From Sphingopyxis sp. H053 (GTDB taxonomy: Bacteria > Pseudomonadota > Alphaproteobacteria > Sphingomonadales > Sphingomonadaceae): a DNA stretch of 64,000 nucleotides. Location: NCBI RefSeq assembly GCF_001468225.1, contig NZ_LNRU01000009.1, forward strand, positions 1-64,000. The letters are read 5' to 3'. Numbering within the stretch: the first letter of the stretch is position 1; the number at the start of each line of letters is the position of its first letter. The notes beneath the pieces were generated by a model. The model saw nothing but the letters and a program-made list of their open reading frames with translations. It did no database searches and was not told the DNA's origin. The translations under genes and the position numbers were made by a program. Shown piece after piece: positions 41,826-51,335 of the stretch.

Positions 41826-43415
41826 TTATCGCCATTTGCGCAGAAGAACCAACCCGGCAAGAGCCAGTGCAACACTTGCAAGCACCCAGGACTGATTCGC
41901 AAGCAGCGCCGCGGAGACGATAAGTGCGGCCGCCACAGGACCTTTGACAGGCTGGCTCGCGCGGCGAATGGCTGCAAGCCGTTCAAAACTGGCCGGATCG
42001 ATCTGGACAGGCACGTACCCGGACTTGGCGATCACGGCGGCGTTATCGAGAAGGTCGGGCATGACCGCCGCCAAGGCGAGGAGTTTTCGGCGAACTTTTT
42101 TTAGATTGGGCTGATTTCGGCCGAGAGAGAATCTTTCCGCGAACAGCTCCAACATGATGGGGCGTGTTTCCTCCCCAATATTATAACCAGGCGCAAAGGA
42201 ACGCGCAAACCCCTCCGCCGTGAGCAATGTTCGAAGAAGGATCGCCAGATCAGGCGGAAGTGCGAGCTGATAGTCTCGCAGGAGATCGAACACGCGGCTG
42301 AAAATATGCGAGAACTCAATCCCCGAAAGGACGGTTCCTCTGAATTCACCTATCAGCTGGTCCAAATTCTGGGTGAGCCCATCACGGTCAACTTTTGGAT
42401 TTCCGGCCCATTCGAGCAACACGTTCGCGACGTCGGCTGTGTCCTCGTCGGCTATAGCCATGACAAGTCGCACCAGCTCCTCGCGTCTCGCCTTCGTGAG
42501 AGTGCCGACCGATCCAAAGTCGATAAAGCCCACATCCTGTTCCCCGATAAGGAAAACATTGCCCGGATGCGGATCGCCATGGAATTCGCCATTCAGAATG
42601 ATCATGCGCAGGACTGCATTCGCATATTGTCTCGCGAACGCCGCCACGCGTGGGTCGGTCGAGCCGGCCTCGAGCGCAGACGCGGGCGTTCCATACAGCC
42701 GCTCCTGGACGTTGACCCGTATCCCCGTCAGTTCCCAATGAATTGTTGGAGTCTTGATCCCAAGCGTGTCAAGATAGCCACCGATACGCTCGCATGCACG
42801 AGCTTCGGCTGCCAGATCCATTTCCCAGGCAAGATTTCTGCCAAAGGTTCGCAGGAACTCTACGGGGCGATAGCGGGCGATTTCAGGGGATCGATCCTCG
42901 GCAACGGCGGCGAGGCGCGACAGCAGCCGCACATCGGCCTCCATTCGCGCAGCAGTGCCCGGACGCCGCACCTTTATGATAACGCCGGCGCCGTCGAGCA
43001 GCGAAGCAGAGTAGGTCTGCGCTACCGAAGCCGAAGCCAGTGGTTGTTCATCGAATTGGGTGAATTCCCCTCGCCAGTCAGCTCCCCAGCTTGCGGCAAG
43101 GATGGGCTCGATTTCTTCGAATGGCACCGGAGAAACCTGATCGTGGAGCGTCGCGAAGGCAGCAATCCAGGACCTGGAAAACAGATCGCTGCGCGTCGCC
43201 AGCAGCTGTCCAAGCTTTATTCCGACCGGACCAATGTCGCGCAGGAGTGCGACGACCGCCGCCGGCCGCAATTCACCTGGATCGATTGAATTGGCAGGAT
43301 GCGGAATGACGCCGAGCGCGCCCGCCAGGCTTTTGGCGCCGTGCCGGACAAGAATCTGTCCTATCTCGGCGGCGCGTGCGATGTCTCCTATCGGTTTATC
43401 TCGGAACCCAGGCAT
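41826..43415 (-). CDS. UbiB/AarF/ABC1-family atypical kinase
   Basis: A 529-residue ABC1/UbiB-like protein. The KxGQ motif lies in VGIKLGQLLATRSDL (about residue 66), the Ala-rich loop in PLASASVAQTYSAS, the catalytic region in NGEFHGDPHPGNVFLIGEQD and the metal site in VGFIDFGSVGTLT. Two C-terminal hydrophobic segments (VAAALIVSAALLANQSWVLA onward) anchor it in the membrane. Family members support ubiquinone synthesis or lipid handling as ATPases. The ATG at 43415 follows the MarR stop by five bases; the longer frame upstream overlaps marR and is rejected. Confidence 0.88.
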   Translation of the reverse strand: MPGFRDKPIGDIARAAEIGQILVRHGAKSLAGALGVIPHPANSIDPGELRPAAVVALLRDIGPVGIKLGQLLATRSDLFSRSWIAAFATLHDQVSPVPFEEIEPILAASWGADWRGEFTQFDEQPLASASVAQTYSASLLDGAGVIIKVRRPGTAARMEADVRLLSRLAAVAEDRSPEIARYRPVEFLRTFGRNLAWEMDLAAEARACERIGGYLDTLGIKTPTIHWELTGIRVNVQERLYGTPASALEAGSTDPRVAAFARQYANAVLRMIILNGEFHGDPHPGNVFLIGEQDVGFIDFGSVGTLTKARREELVRLVMAIADEDTADVANVLLEWAGNPKVDRDGLTQNLDQLIGEFRGTVLSGIEFSHIFSRVFDLLRDYQLALPPDLAILLRTLLTAEGFARSFAPGYNIGEETRPIMLELFAERFSLGRNQPNLKKVRRKLLALAAVMPDLLDNAAVIAKSGYVPVQIDPASFERLAAIRRASQPVKGPVAAALIVSAALLANQSWVLASVALALAGLVLLRKWR

Positions 43416-43420
43416 ATGTC

Positions 43421-43909
43421 CTATTCCGCATCGGTCCGGCTCTGATCGAGATTCGACGCAATCCGCACAAGAATGTCCAGCAACGTCCGTTTTTCGTCGC
43501 GCGTGGCGTTCCGCCATAAGACCCTATGCAGCCCGTCCGCGGATTCTCTCAGTTGGGGCAACAACCTGTCGAGCTCCTGGGTCAGGATGAGCTGCCATGC
43601 CCGGCCGTCCGTTTTGGCTCGTCGCCTTTCCATCAATCCTTTCTCACAAAGGCCAGCGACGGCTTGACCGATCGTGGCGGATTCCAACTCTAGTCGCTTG
43701 GCAATTCCGGCCTGCGTCAACGATGGTTCGCGGAGAAGTTGTCCGATGATGCGCCACTGCGTCTGATTGAGGCCGCTCTTGGCAATCCGTGCGTCATAAG
43801 CGCGCCTCGCCCCCCGACTAATCTCGTCCATCAAATATAGCATACGGTCGTCGTCGGTGAGGGCGCCTTCGCGAAGCCGTGGCGGCATTGTGTCGAGATT
43901 TGCGTTCAT
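43421..43909 (-). CDS. MarR-type regulator, divergent from the efflux operon
   Basis: A 162-residue MarR protein: NQTQWRIIGQLLREPSLTQA, then GIAKRLELESATIGQAVAGL (recognition helix) and EKGLMERRRAKTDGRAWQLI (wing). The ATG at 43909 is preferred; a TTG at 43942 would add 11 residues. It is divergent from emrA across 131 bp and is the first gene of a pair with the UbiB-like kinase. By analogy with MprA (EmrR) it probably represses the efflux pump and responds to a toxic ligand. Confidence 0.88.
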   Translation of the reverse strand: MNANLDTMPPRLREGALTDDDRMLYLMDEISRGARRAYDARIAKSGLNQTQWRIIGQLLREPSLTQAGIAKRLELESATIGQAVAGLCEKGLMERRRAKTDGRAWQLILTQELDRLLPQLRESADGLHRVLWRNATRDEKRTLLDILVRIASNLDQSRTDAE

Positions 43910-43950
43910 ACCGCTGCCTAGTCCGTTTCGTGGGAATGCCAAAACGCAAA

Positions 43951-43970
43951 TTACTAAACGATTTTACTAA
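43951..43970. promoter_or_regulatory. Direct repeat TTACTAA in the marR-emrA divergent region
   Basis: TTACTAA occurs at 43951-43957 and 43964-43970, a 13-bp period, inside the AT-rich part of the 131-bp divergent promoter. It may be a regulator site or core promoter elements. MarR proteins usually prefer inverted repeats, which lowers confidence. Confidence 0.35.
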
Positions 43971-44040
43971 CTGGATGGAACGGTCTACGCCACGCCATGA
44001 AGCGACTTAGCACATGTCCAAAATCCTTCGAAAGAGGCAG

Positions 44041-45168
44041 ATGACCGACGAACCAAATGAGCGGGAACAGGATCGCGCGCCCGCATCCAGCCTGAAATCG
44101 CAACCCAAATTTCGCCTCATCCTCATCATAGCCATCACTGCTGCGCTGATTGCAGGTGGTTGGTGGTATTACAGGCATGTCACCTATGGGCAGTACATGC
44201 AGTCGACCGACAACGCCTATGTCGCGGCCGACAGCGTTGTGGTTTCATCAAAAGTGGCCGGATACGTGGACGCGGTGCTCGTCTCTGAGAACGGGTGGGT
44301 CAGTCCCGGCGAGGCGCTCGTGCAACTGGATGTGCGAGATTATAGAGCCCAGGCGCAACAGGCGCGTGCGCAGATTGCGGCGACGCTGGCCGGCGCCGAC
44401 ACAATCCGCTCGCAAGTAACCGAACAGGACTCAGCGATTCGACAGGCGCGGGCCCAACTCGCCGCCAAGCGCGCGGCGCTCGACCTCGCCAATGAGCAGG
44501 TAGCGAGGTATCGCCCCCTCGCCGCGACCGGTGCGGAGCCGCGAGAAAAGCTTCAACAATATGAGACACAGGCGCAGCAAGCGCACGCCGACTTTGTTGC
44601 TGCCCAGGCAGCAGTCTCTGCCGCCAACGGTCGGAGGGCCACCTTGTTCAAACAGATCGACCAGACCGAAGCCCAAGCTGACGCGGCCCGCGCGCAGCTG
44701 GAAGCGGCCGACCTAGATGTCACATCGACCCTGCTGCGAGCCAGCAAGGGAGGTCGCGTTGGCGATCTAACAGTAAGGGTCGGCCAATTCGTTCAGCCCG
44801 GCCAGCGATTGATGACGGTGGTTCCGGTAAACGAAATCTACGTCATCGCTAATTTCAAGGAGACGCAGGTCGGCCTTTTGCGGGCGGGGCAACCGGTCAA
44901 GCTCGAGGTCGACGCACTTCCCGACTTTGAGATTGCCGGACGCGTTGAGAGCATCTCCCCCGGAACCGGAGCAGAATTTTCAATCCTGCCGCCCGAAAAC
45001 GCCACAGGGAATTTCACCAAGATTGTTCAGCGGATAACGGTTCGTATCGCGATAATAGCCTCGCCCAAAGTGCGTCGTCTGCTCGTCCCGGGCATGTCGG
45101 TTGTGGCAGTTGTCGACACGCGAAATGCTGCCGGAGAGCTGAAAGAGATCTCGAGTACCGACAAATGA
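44041..45168 (+). CDS. emrA: EmrA/HlyD-type membrane fusion protein
   Basis: A 375-residue periplasmic adaptor: cytoplasmic N-terminus, one membrane segment (about residues 25-44, LILIIAITAALIAGGWWYY), the lipoyl half-motifs STDNAYVAADSVVVSSKVAG and ASKGGRVGDLTVRVGQFVQP, and a coiled-coil hairpin between about residues 105 and 225. ATG 44041 follows AAAGAGGCAG; an in-frame ATG at 44014 is possible. The end overlaps emrB (ATGA). It links the MFS pump to the outer-membrane channel. Confidence 0.9.
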   Translation: MTDEPNEREQDRAPASSLKSQPKFRLILIIAITAALIAGGWWYYRHVTYGQYMQSTDNAYVAADSVVVSSKVAGYVDAVLVSENGWVSPGEALVQLDVRDYRAQAQQARAQIAATLAGADTIRSQVTEQDSAIRQARAQLAAKRAALDLANEQVARYRPLAATGAEPREKLQQYETQAQQAHADFVAAQAAVSAANGRRATLFKQIDQTEAQADAARAQLEAADLDVTSTLLRASKGGRVGDLTVRVGQFVQPGQRLMTVVPVNEIYVIANFKETQVGLLRAGQPVKLEVDALPDFEIAGRVESISPGTGAEFSILPPENATGNFTKIVQRITVRIAIIASPKVRRLLVPGMSVVAVVDTRNAAGELKEISSTDK

Positions 45169-46736
45169 CCGCCGAGTTGGCATCGAACAGCGCCTCTGGT
45201 ACTCCGACTGCAGACAGGCGGAATGCCGATATCACCGCGTGGATAGCGGTCGCAGCGGGCGCACTTGGCGCCATGCTCGCAACACTCGATATCTCTATCG
45301 TCAATTCCGCGCTTCCGGTGATCCAGGGCGAAATCGGAGCCAGCGGCACCGAGGGAACCTGGATTGCCACCGCATTTCTCGTAGCCGAAATCGTGGTAAT
45401 TCCGCTTAGCGCCTGGCTTGAACGCCTTTTTGGACTGCGAAATCTGCTCATCATTGCGGTTTCCGCGTTCACCGGCTTTTCAATTCTTTGCGGTATGGCG
45501 ACCGACCTCACGACCATGATCATCGGTCGCACGGGTCAGGGTTTCATGGGTGGTGCGCTGATACCGACTGCGATGACCATCGTGGCGAAAAGATTGCCGC
45601 CCCATCAACAGCCGATCGGCATGGCGCTGTTCGGCATGACAGTGATTCTGGGTCCGGTCATGGGGCCGCTGATCGGTGGCTGGCTGACCGAAAATTTGAG
45701 CTGGCACTATGCCTTCTTTGTCAATGTTCCAATCTGCGCTGTGCTGCTGCTGCTGCTATTCGTCGGGCTTCCTCACGAAGAGCCGAAGTGGGAGTATCTG
45801 ACCGATGCTGATTGGGCGGGCATTGCCGGCCTGATTCTGGGGTTGGGCGCTTTGACTGTGTTGCTTGAGGAGGGGCATCGCGAGGAATGGTTTGAATCCG
45901 CTCTTATTCGCTGGCTGGCCCTCATTGCCGTCATCGGTTTCGCTTCACTGATCTACGGGCAGCTGAATGCGTCCAAGCCCGTCCTGAAACTCCGCCTCCT
46001 TCTCAATCGCCAATTCGGAAGCGTTGCGGTGATGGCTCTCGCCTTGGGAATGGTGATGTATGGTTCGACCTACGTCATTCCCCAATTTCTTGCGATCATA
46101 TCGGATTATAACGCTTTTCAAACCGGGCTCGTTATATTTTGGATGGGTATTCCGGCCTTTGTGCTTATGCCGATCCTGCCCTTAATGATCCGTAGGCTCC
46201 ACATCCGCATTGCCGTCGGAGTCGCAATGCTTCTGATGGCGGCCAGCTGTTTCGTCAGCATAAGCCTCACCGCGGAATCCGGGGGCGCCGTATTCATCGA
46301 AAGCCAGCTTATTCGGGGTGTTGGCATGATTCTGTCCATGATGTTCCTGAACCAGGCTACCGTAGCCTCAGTGGCAAATACAGATGCTGGCGATGCCTCC
46401 GGTATTTTTAACGCCGCTCGAAATCTCGGAGGATCTTTCGCTTTGGCCGGACTGGCTTCGTTTCAGGACCAGCGGATCTGGCACCATAGCCGGCGCATGG
46501 AAGAAACGCTGAATGCCAACAGTGTTTCGCTCCAGATTTATCTTGATGAACTCGCGAAAAGCTTCGGCGGGATGGAGGGTGCCATGTCGATGCTAGGCCG
46601 GACCATCCAGCGGGACGCGTTCGTAATGACCTACAATGATGTGTTCTTGGCGATGGGCGTCCTAACCTTGATGACCGTTCCTTTGGTCATCTTTTTGAAG
46701 CCGCTTCCCAGGAATGTTTCCCTTTCGATGCACTGA
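45165..46736 (+). CDS. emrB: EmrB-type MFS efflux transporter (DHA2, 14 TM)
   Basis: A 523-residue DHA2-family transporter with about 14 membrane segments. Conserved parts include LDISIVNSALPVIQGEIGAS (motif D-like), IIGRTGQGFMGGALIPTAMT and VILGPVMGPLIGGWLTENLS (antiporter motif C), as in EmrB. It exports hydrophobic toxic compounds with EmrA and an outer-membrane factor, all encoded together. The start overlaps the emrA stop. Confidence 0.92.
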   Translation: MTAELASNSASGTPTADRRNADITAWIAVAAGALGAMLATLDISIVNSALPVIQGEIGASGTEGTWIATAFLVAEIVVIPLSAWLERLFGLRNLLIIAVSAFTGFSILCGMATDLTTMIIGRTGQGFMGGALIPTAMTIVAKRLPPHQQPIGMALFGMTVILGPVMGPLIGGWLTENLSWHYAFFVNVPICAVLLLLLFVGLPHEEPKWEYLTDADWAGIAGLILGLGALTVLLEEGHREEWFESALIRWLALIAVIGFASLIYGQLNASKPVLKLRLLLNRQFGSVAVMALALGMVMYGSTYVIPQFLAIISDYNAFQTGLVIFWMGIPAFVLMPILPLMIRRLHIRIAVGVAMLLMAASCFVSISLTAESGGAVFIESQLIRGVGMILSMMFLNQATVASVANTDAGDASGIFNAARNLGGSFALAGLASFQDQRIWHHSRRMEETLNANSVSLQIYLDELAKSFGGMEGAMSMLGRTIQRDAFVMTYNDVFLAMGVLTLMTVPLVIFLKPLPRNVSLSMH

Positions 46737-46743
46737 GCCTGAT

Positions 46744-48207
46744 ATGATAAAAAAATCTGTAATATCGCTTCTCGCCTCGTTTCTGCTGGCCGGTTGTGTC
46801 GCGGGCCCAGACTACGCCGGGCCTCCAGAAGTATTCTCGGCGAACCGAAATGACGGCTTTGTCCGTGCCGGCGGTAACGTCAGCGATGCCGAGCCCGAGC
46901 TGGCAGATTGGTGGCTCCTTTTGAACGATCCGGAATTGAACAGGCTTATCGAGGCCGCGTTATCGGACAATCCTTCGCTTCAGGCTGCGCAAGCGCGGAT
47001 CGCGCAGGCGCGGGCATCCGTGAGACAGGAGAAGGCCGGAAGATTTCCGACGCTTGGAACCCAGGCGACGGCTATTCAGGGCCGCTTGCCGGGCCTTGAT
47101 ATTCAGAACAGTGCCCCGCCTTCGGCGAGCGCGCCTGTTAGTCCGCAGGGACAGGCGGATGATAGCCTCAGTGTCTACAATCTCGGGCTCAACGCTAACT
47201 GGGAGCTGGATTTCGCAGGAGGAACGCAGCGACGGATCGAGGCCGGCAACGCTCAGGCAGCGGCAGCGGTTGCCAATGTGGAGGATGCCAAGGTCCAGCT
47301 GACCGCCGAAGTCGCCAATGCCTATGTCAACCTGCGCGAGGCCCAGTTTCGAGCCAAAGCGTACCGAACCGAGTGCGAGTTGCAGCATCAAATCCTCTCG
47401 CTAACCTATCAACGGTATCAGCAAGGCGTTTTGCCCCTGTTCCCTCTCGGCAATGCAAATGCCGAGCTCGAGTTGCTCAAGTCTCAGCTCGCCGAGGCCG
47501 AAGCTGACACGGCGGTATTGCTCGATGCGCTTGCCATTTTAGCTGGGCAGATCCCAGGGACAACGGACGAAGCGCTGAAACAGATCTTCGATGTTCCCCT
47601 CCCGCCGGAACAGGTCGCGGTGGGCGACCCCTCAAACCTTGTCGCACGTCGGCCCGACATCCGCGCGGCCGAACGCAGCCTGGCGGCAGCAACGGCTCGG
47701 ATCGGTGTTGCGGAGGCCGCACGATTTCCGAAGCTGTCATTCATGGGAATCTTGGGACTTGGCGGAACGTCGCCAGACGATCTCTTTGATGTGAGCAACC
47801 CGTCAATTCTCGCTATTCCGCAGCTGCAGTGGAACTTCCTCGATTTCGGAAGGGTCGATGCCTCGGTCGATCAGGCGAGCGCCGCCCGTGCCGAGGCGGT
47901 TGCCAACTATCGACAGACAGTGCTTTCTGCACTTCAGGACGCCGAGCGCGCGTTGTCGCGCTTTGGCCAGCAGCGCTCTGCCCTGGTGGCGTTCGCGCAG
48001 ATCAAGTCCCAGGCAGATGGCGCAGCCGATCTTGATCGACAACGATTTGCCGGCGGAGTGATCTCGCGCGCTGACCTAAATCGCACGCTTCGCAAACAGG
48101 AGCAGGCGGCAACCGACCTCGTCCGGGGAAAGGCGGCGCTCACGCTGTCATGGATCGCCCTGCAAAAATCACTCGGCCTGGGATGGCAAATGCAAGCAAA
48201 GATTTAA
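46744..48207 (+). CDS. TolC/NodT-type outer-membrane efflux lipoprotein
   Basis: A 487-residue outer-membrane factor lipoprotein. The signal peptide ends in a lipobox (LASFLLAGCVAGPDY, Cys about residue 18). NodT-family repeats follow: WWLLLNDPELNRLIEAALSD and NPSLQAAQARIAQARASVRQ in the first half, RRPDIRAAERSLAAATARIG in the second. The ATG at 46744 lies eight bases after emrB. It forms the outer-membrane tunnel for the EmrAB pump. Confidence 0.9.
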   Translation: MIKKSVISLLASFLLAGCVAGPDYAGPPEVFSANRNDGFVRAGGNVSDAEPELADWWLLLNDPELNRLIEAALSDNPSLQAAQARIAQARASVRQEKAGRFPTLGTQATAIQGRLPGLDIQNSAPPSASAPVSPQGQADDSLSVYNLGLNANWELDFAGGTQRRIEAGNAQAAAAVANVEDAKVQLTAEVANAYVNLREAQFRAKAYRTECELQHQILSLTYQRYQQGVLPLFPLGNANAELELLKSQLAEAEADTAVLLDALAILAGQIPGTTDEALKQIFDVPLPPEQVAVGDPSNLVARRPDIRAAERSLAAATARIGVAEAARFPKLSFMGILGLGGTSPDDLFDVSNPSILAIPQLQWNFLDFGRVDASVDQASAARAEAVANYRQTVLSALQDAERALSRFGQQRSALVAFAQIKSQADGAADLDRQRFAGGVISRADLNRTLRKQEQAATDLVRGKAALTLSWIALQKSLGLGWQMQAKI

Positions 48208-48562
48208 TGTCACCTACGAGTGTTGTTAATATAAACTCCAAGGTGCGATATCGGTTCAGAAAGAATCTCATAGGGATTTCACCTGACAATTTTATCTAAC
48301 CTTAGCAAGAGTATCCTGTGCTTATTCAAACGATCTGTCGGCCGATTTGTGCGCAGCATACTCCTTGCAAGCGACCTGATATAACGCTACGCTGACGTCT
48401 ACATAATGTCATTGAGGCAAGGCGCGATGTGTGGATCGGCATGGTTAAATGTGTGGGGTCAGTGGTCCCGCTTGCTGGCATGATCCGCTCGACGACGGGC
48501 TATGGGAGAGGAAGTTGCCACGGGCGATCCGCTCTCCCGACACCGGTTGGAGACTTGCTGCG
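48208..48562. other. Gap upstream of the Mla-type operon
   Basis: About 355 bp without a gene, noticeably AT-rich near 48210-48310. No T-run terminator with a clear stem was found after the efflux operon. The promoter of the Mla-type operon should be here. The frame open from 48449 is considered untranslated because the conserved MlaE start lies at 48563. Confidence 0.4.
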
Positions 48563-49663
48563 ATGAATGCGCGCACAGCACCGAACATCTTCGTTCGCGA
48601 AGGAGATGGCATTTCAACGTTGGTCGTTGAAGGTGACTGGACAGCGATTTCGATCGCAGGCCTTTCCGGGCATGTTCTGAGTCCCTCGAACCTCTCCTTC
48701 TCAAGCGACTTCGGAAACCTGGGAAGGATAGACAGCGCAGGCGCGCTCGCCATCCTGACTCTCGCACCCAATGCGGCATTTACCGCAGACCTGCCCGCCA
48801 ATCTTGCTGATCTGTTCGCGCTGGTGGGCTCGGCCATGGCCGACCGCGATGTCCCGTCTATCAAAACTCCCCCATTTCACGTGCGTCTTGGCCAAAAAGT
48901 TTATCGAGCTGTCCAGGAAATCGGCGCAAGCGCTCGATTTCTCGGGCAACTTGAGGTGGCGCTCATGAAATCTCTTGCACATCCCAAAAGGATGCGACTG
49001 ATCGCACTGGCGTCGTCAATTCAGAAGGCCGGCTTCGATGCGCTGCCACTCATAGCGATCATGACATTCTTTATCGGCGCAGTAGTGGCTCTCATAGGAA
49101 GCGATCTGCTCAAGACATTGGGTGCATCGGAACTGGTCGTCGAACTGGTTGGCATATCCGTCCTCCGCGAGTTCGGCGTCCTCATTCCCGCGATACTACT
49201 TGCCGGTCGGTCCGCTTCCACTTTCGCGGCCCAGATCGGCGCAATGCGAATGAATCAAGAGACGCAGGCAATGAAGGTGATGGGCATCGACCTGTTCGAC
49301 GCGCTGGTTGTGCCACGCGTATTGGCATTGCTTGTAATTATGCCCCTCCTGGCGATTGTTGCCATGCTGGCTGGGTTGGCCGGCGGGCTTGTCGTCAGCT
49401 GGGGCATACTCGACGTGAGCCCGACATATTTCGCCGAACGACTCTCGGCTGCGGTCGATATCCGACACTTCTGGGTTGGAATGGCAAAAGTACCGGTGCT
49501 GGCCATTGTGATTGCGCTTGCCGGATGTCGCCACGGCCTTTCGGTACGCGGAGATGTTGAGGATCTGGGCGGGCGGGTGACCGTCGCCGTTGTCCAAGCG
49601 CTATTCGCAATCATCCTTCTGGATGCCGCCTTTGCAATTCTCTTCAACGTGCTCGAAATATGA
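48563..49663 (+). CDS. mlaE: MlaE-type ABC permease with N-terminal STAS domain
   Basis: A 366-residue permease. The first 90 residues form an MlaB-like STAS domain (ISTLVVEGDWTAISIAGLSG, then FGNLGRIDSAGALAILTLA). The MlaE part follows: FDALPLIAIMTFFIGAVVAL, VSVLREFGVLIPAILLAGRS-type segment and ETQAMKVMGIDLFDALVVPR. Transports lipids or hydrophobic molecules between inner membrane and periplasm with MlaF and MlaD. The end overlaps mlaF by four bases. Confidence 0.92.
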   Translation: MNARTAPNIFVREGDGISTLVVEGDWTAISIAGLSGHVLSPSNLSFSSDFGNLGRIDSAGALAILTLAPNAAFTADLPANLADLFALVGSAMADRDVPSIKTPPFHVRLGQKVYRAVQEIGASARFLGQLEVALMKSLAHPKRMRLIALASSIQKAGFDALPLIAIMTFFIGAVVALIGSDLLKTLGASELVVELVGISVLREFGVLIPAILLAGRSASTFAAQIGAMRMNQETQAMKVMGIDLFDALVVPRVLALLVIMPLLAIVAMLAGLAGGLVVSWGILDVSPTYFAERLSAAVDIRHFWVGMAKVPVLAIVIALAGCRHGLSVRGDVEDLGGRVTVAVVQALFAIILLDAAFAILFNVLEI

Positions 49664-50427
49664 TTTGCGATCCGGACGTCGTTATTCGGGTGGAGAATCT
49701 TAAAACCCGATTTGGCGATCACATTATCCACCAGGATTTGAACCTAGAAGTCCATCGTGGCGAGATTCTTGGTGTCGTCGGAGGGTCCGGTAGTGGAAAA
49801 TCCGTCCTGATGAACACCATTTTGGGCCTGATTGCGCCTAGCCATGGGACAATCGAAATCTTTCAGAAAAAAATTGGGAGTCGCTTTGATCGTACGGAAA
49901 TTAATCACCGAATTGGCGTCATGTTTCAAAATGGCGCGCTTTTTTCTTCTCTTAGTGTGCAAGAAAATGTCGAGGCTCCTCTCATCGAACATACCCGTCT
50001 TAGAGAGCCGTGGCTCGAGGCCGTGGCTCTGATGAAAATCGGCCTTGTCGGACTCGATGCCGAGGTGGGCCGGCAAATGCCCGCTGAACTTTCAGGCGGA
50101 ATGCGAAAACGTGTAAGCGTAGCGAGGGCCTTGGCGCTCGATCCAGAATTGCTGTTCCTTGACGAACCCACTTCGGGCCTCGACCCGATCGCAGCCGCGG
50201 AATTTGACCAGCTGATACGGACGCTGAGCGACACGCTGGGGCTTACTGTCGTGATGGTGACCCATGATCTCGACAGCCTGTATTCCATCAGCGACCGCGT
50301 GGCCGTGGTTGCGGATCAGAAAATTGTCGAGGTTTCGCCAATCGCGGAACTTGAGAGGTCTGACCATCCTTGGATCAGGGCGTTTTTGGGAGGGCGGGCG
50401 GAGCGCGCCAAGGAAAGGAACCGCTAA
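49660..50427 (+). CDS. mlaF: MlaF-type ABC ATPase
   Basis: A 255-residue ATPase: Walker A GGSGSGKSVLMNTI (about residue 42), Q-loop IGVMFQNGALFSSLSV typical of MlaF, signature LSGGMRKRVSVARALAL, Walker B LLFLDEPTSGLDPI and the H-loop VMVTHDLDS. Overlaps mlaE (ATGA) and mlaD (TAATG), so the three are translationally coupled. Confidence 0.93.
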   Translation: MICDPDVVIRVENLKTRFGDHIIHQDLNLEVHRGEILGVVGGSGSGKSVLMNTILGLIAPSHGTIEIFQKKIGSRFDRTEINHRIGVMFQNGALFSSLSVQENVEAPLIEHTRLREPWLEAVALMKIGLVGLDAEVGRQMPAELSGGMRKRVSVARALALDPELLFLDEPTSGLDPIAAAEFDQLIRTLSDTLGLTVVMVTHDLDSLYSISDRVAVVADQKIVEVSPIAELERSDHPWIRAFLGGRAERAKERNR

Positions 50428-51335
50428 TGGAACGCGACGCGAACTACGGTCTGATTGGGGGCCTGACGCTGGCTCTGCTAGCGGCGGCTTTCGGCTTCAT
50501 CCTCTGGCTCGGTCAATCCCAATTCGCGCGTGATTTCGACGAGTATCGGATCATTTTCGATGGTCCTGTCCGCGGGCTGAGCGAGGGAGGCGAGGTGCAG
50601 TTCAACGGAATTCCGGTGGGAGAAATCACGCGTATTAGTCTTGATCCCAGAAATCCAAACAGGGTGCTTGCAGGAGTGCGCCTGCGCGAGGATACGCCTG
50701 TGCGCGTCGATTCTACCGCCGCGACGGAGTCGCAAGGCATAACCGGCGGAAGCTACATCCAGATCAGTGCGGGGACGCCCTCTAAGCCGTTGTTGAAGGA
50801 GGTTTCCAAGGAAGCGCTCCCAGTGATTAAGGCGGAAAAAAGTTCGCTACAATCCCTGATGGATGGAGGTGGCGCATTGTTGGCGGATGCTTCGCAGGCC
50901 CTGGAAAGGGTCAACCGGACCTTGTCCGACGAGAATATCGAAAATGTTTCGGCTGCTATTGCGAATGTAACAGCTACCACGGCGGAATTGCGATCTAGTC
51001 GCGGAATGTTCAGCAAGGCTGAACAAGCGTTTGCACGCCTGGACCGGGCGGCGGCCGATATCGAGGCCGCGGCCGCATCGGCGCGCACGGCGATCGATGG
51101 CGACGGTCGCAAGACGTTTGCCGATGTCTCGGCAGCCGCTCGAGATCTTCGAGAGGGGATCGCCGAGGCGAGGGTGGTCATTCACAGGCTTGATGACGCC
51201 GCGAGTGGATTGGCGGCGCCCGACGGCTCCGGGATTGCTGCAACTTTGAAATCGCTCGATAGCGCGGCGCAGGAAATCGAGCAGCTCGCCGGCCAGCTAC
51301 GACGGACCCCTCGTGAAAGGAAGCTCCCCCAATGA
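50427..51335 (+). CDS. mlaD: MlaD/MCE-domain substrate-binding protein
   Basis: A 302-residue protein: N-terminal membrane anchor (YGLIGGLTLALLAAAFGFIL), one MCE domain (FDGPVRGLSEGGEVQFNGIP, then VGEITRISLDPRNPNRVLAG and TESQGITGGSYIQISAG), and a C-terminal helical coiled region rich in Ala and Ser (SAAIANVTATTAELRSSRGM). The MCE ring binds lipid in the periplasm. Ribosome site AGGAAAGG precedes the ATG, which overlaps the mlaF stop. Confidence 0.92.
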   Translation: MERDANYGLIGGLTLALLAAAFGFILWLGQSQFARDFDEYRIIFDGPVRGLSEGGEVQFNGIPVGEITRISLDPRNPNRVLAGVRLREDTPVRVDSTAATESQGITGGSYIQISAGTPSKPLLKEVSKEALPVIKAEKSSLQSLMDGGGALLADASQALERVNRTLSDENIENVSAAIANVTATTAELRSSRGMFSKAEQAFARLDRAAADIEAAAASARTAIDGDGRKTFADVSAAARDLREGIAEARVVIHRLDDAASGLAAPDGSGIAATLKSLDSAAQEIEQLAGQLRRTPRERKLPQ

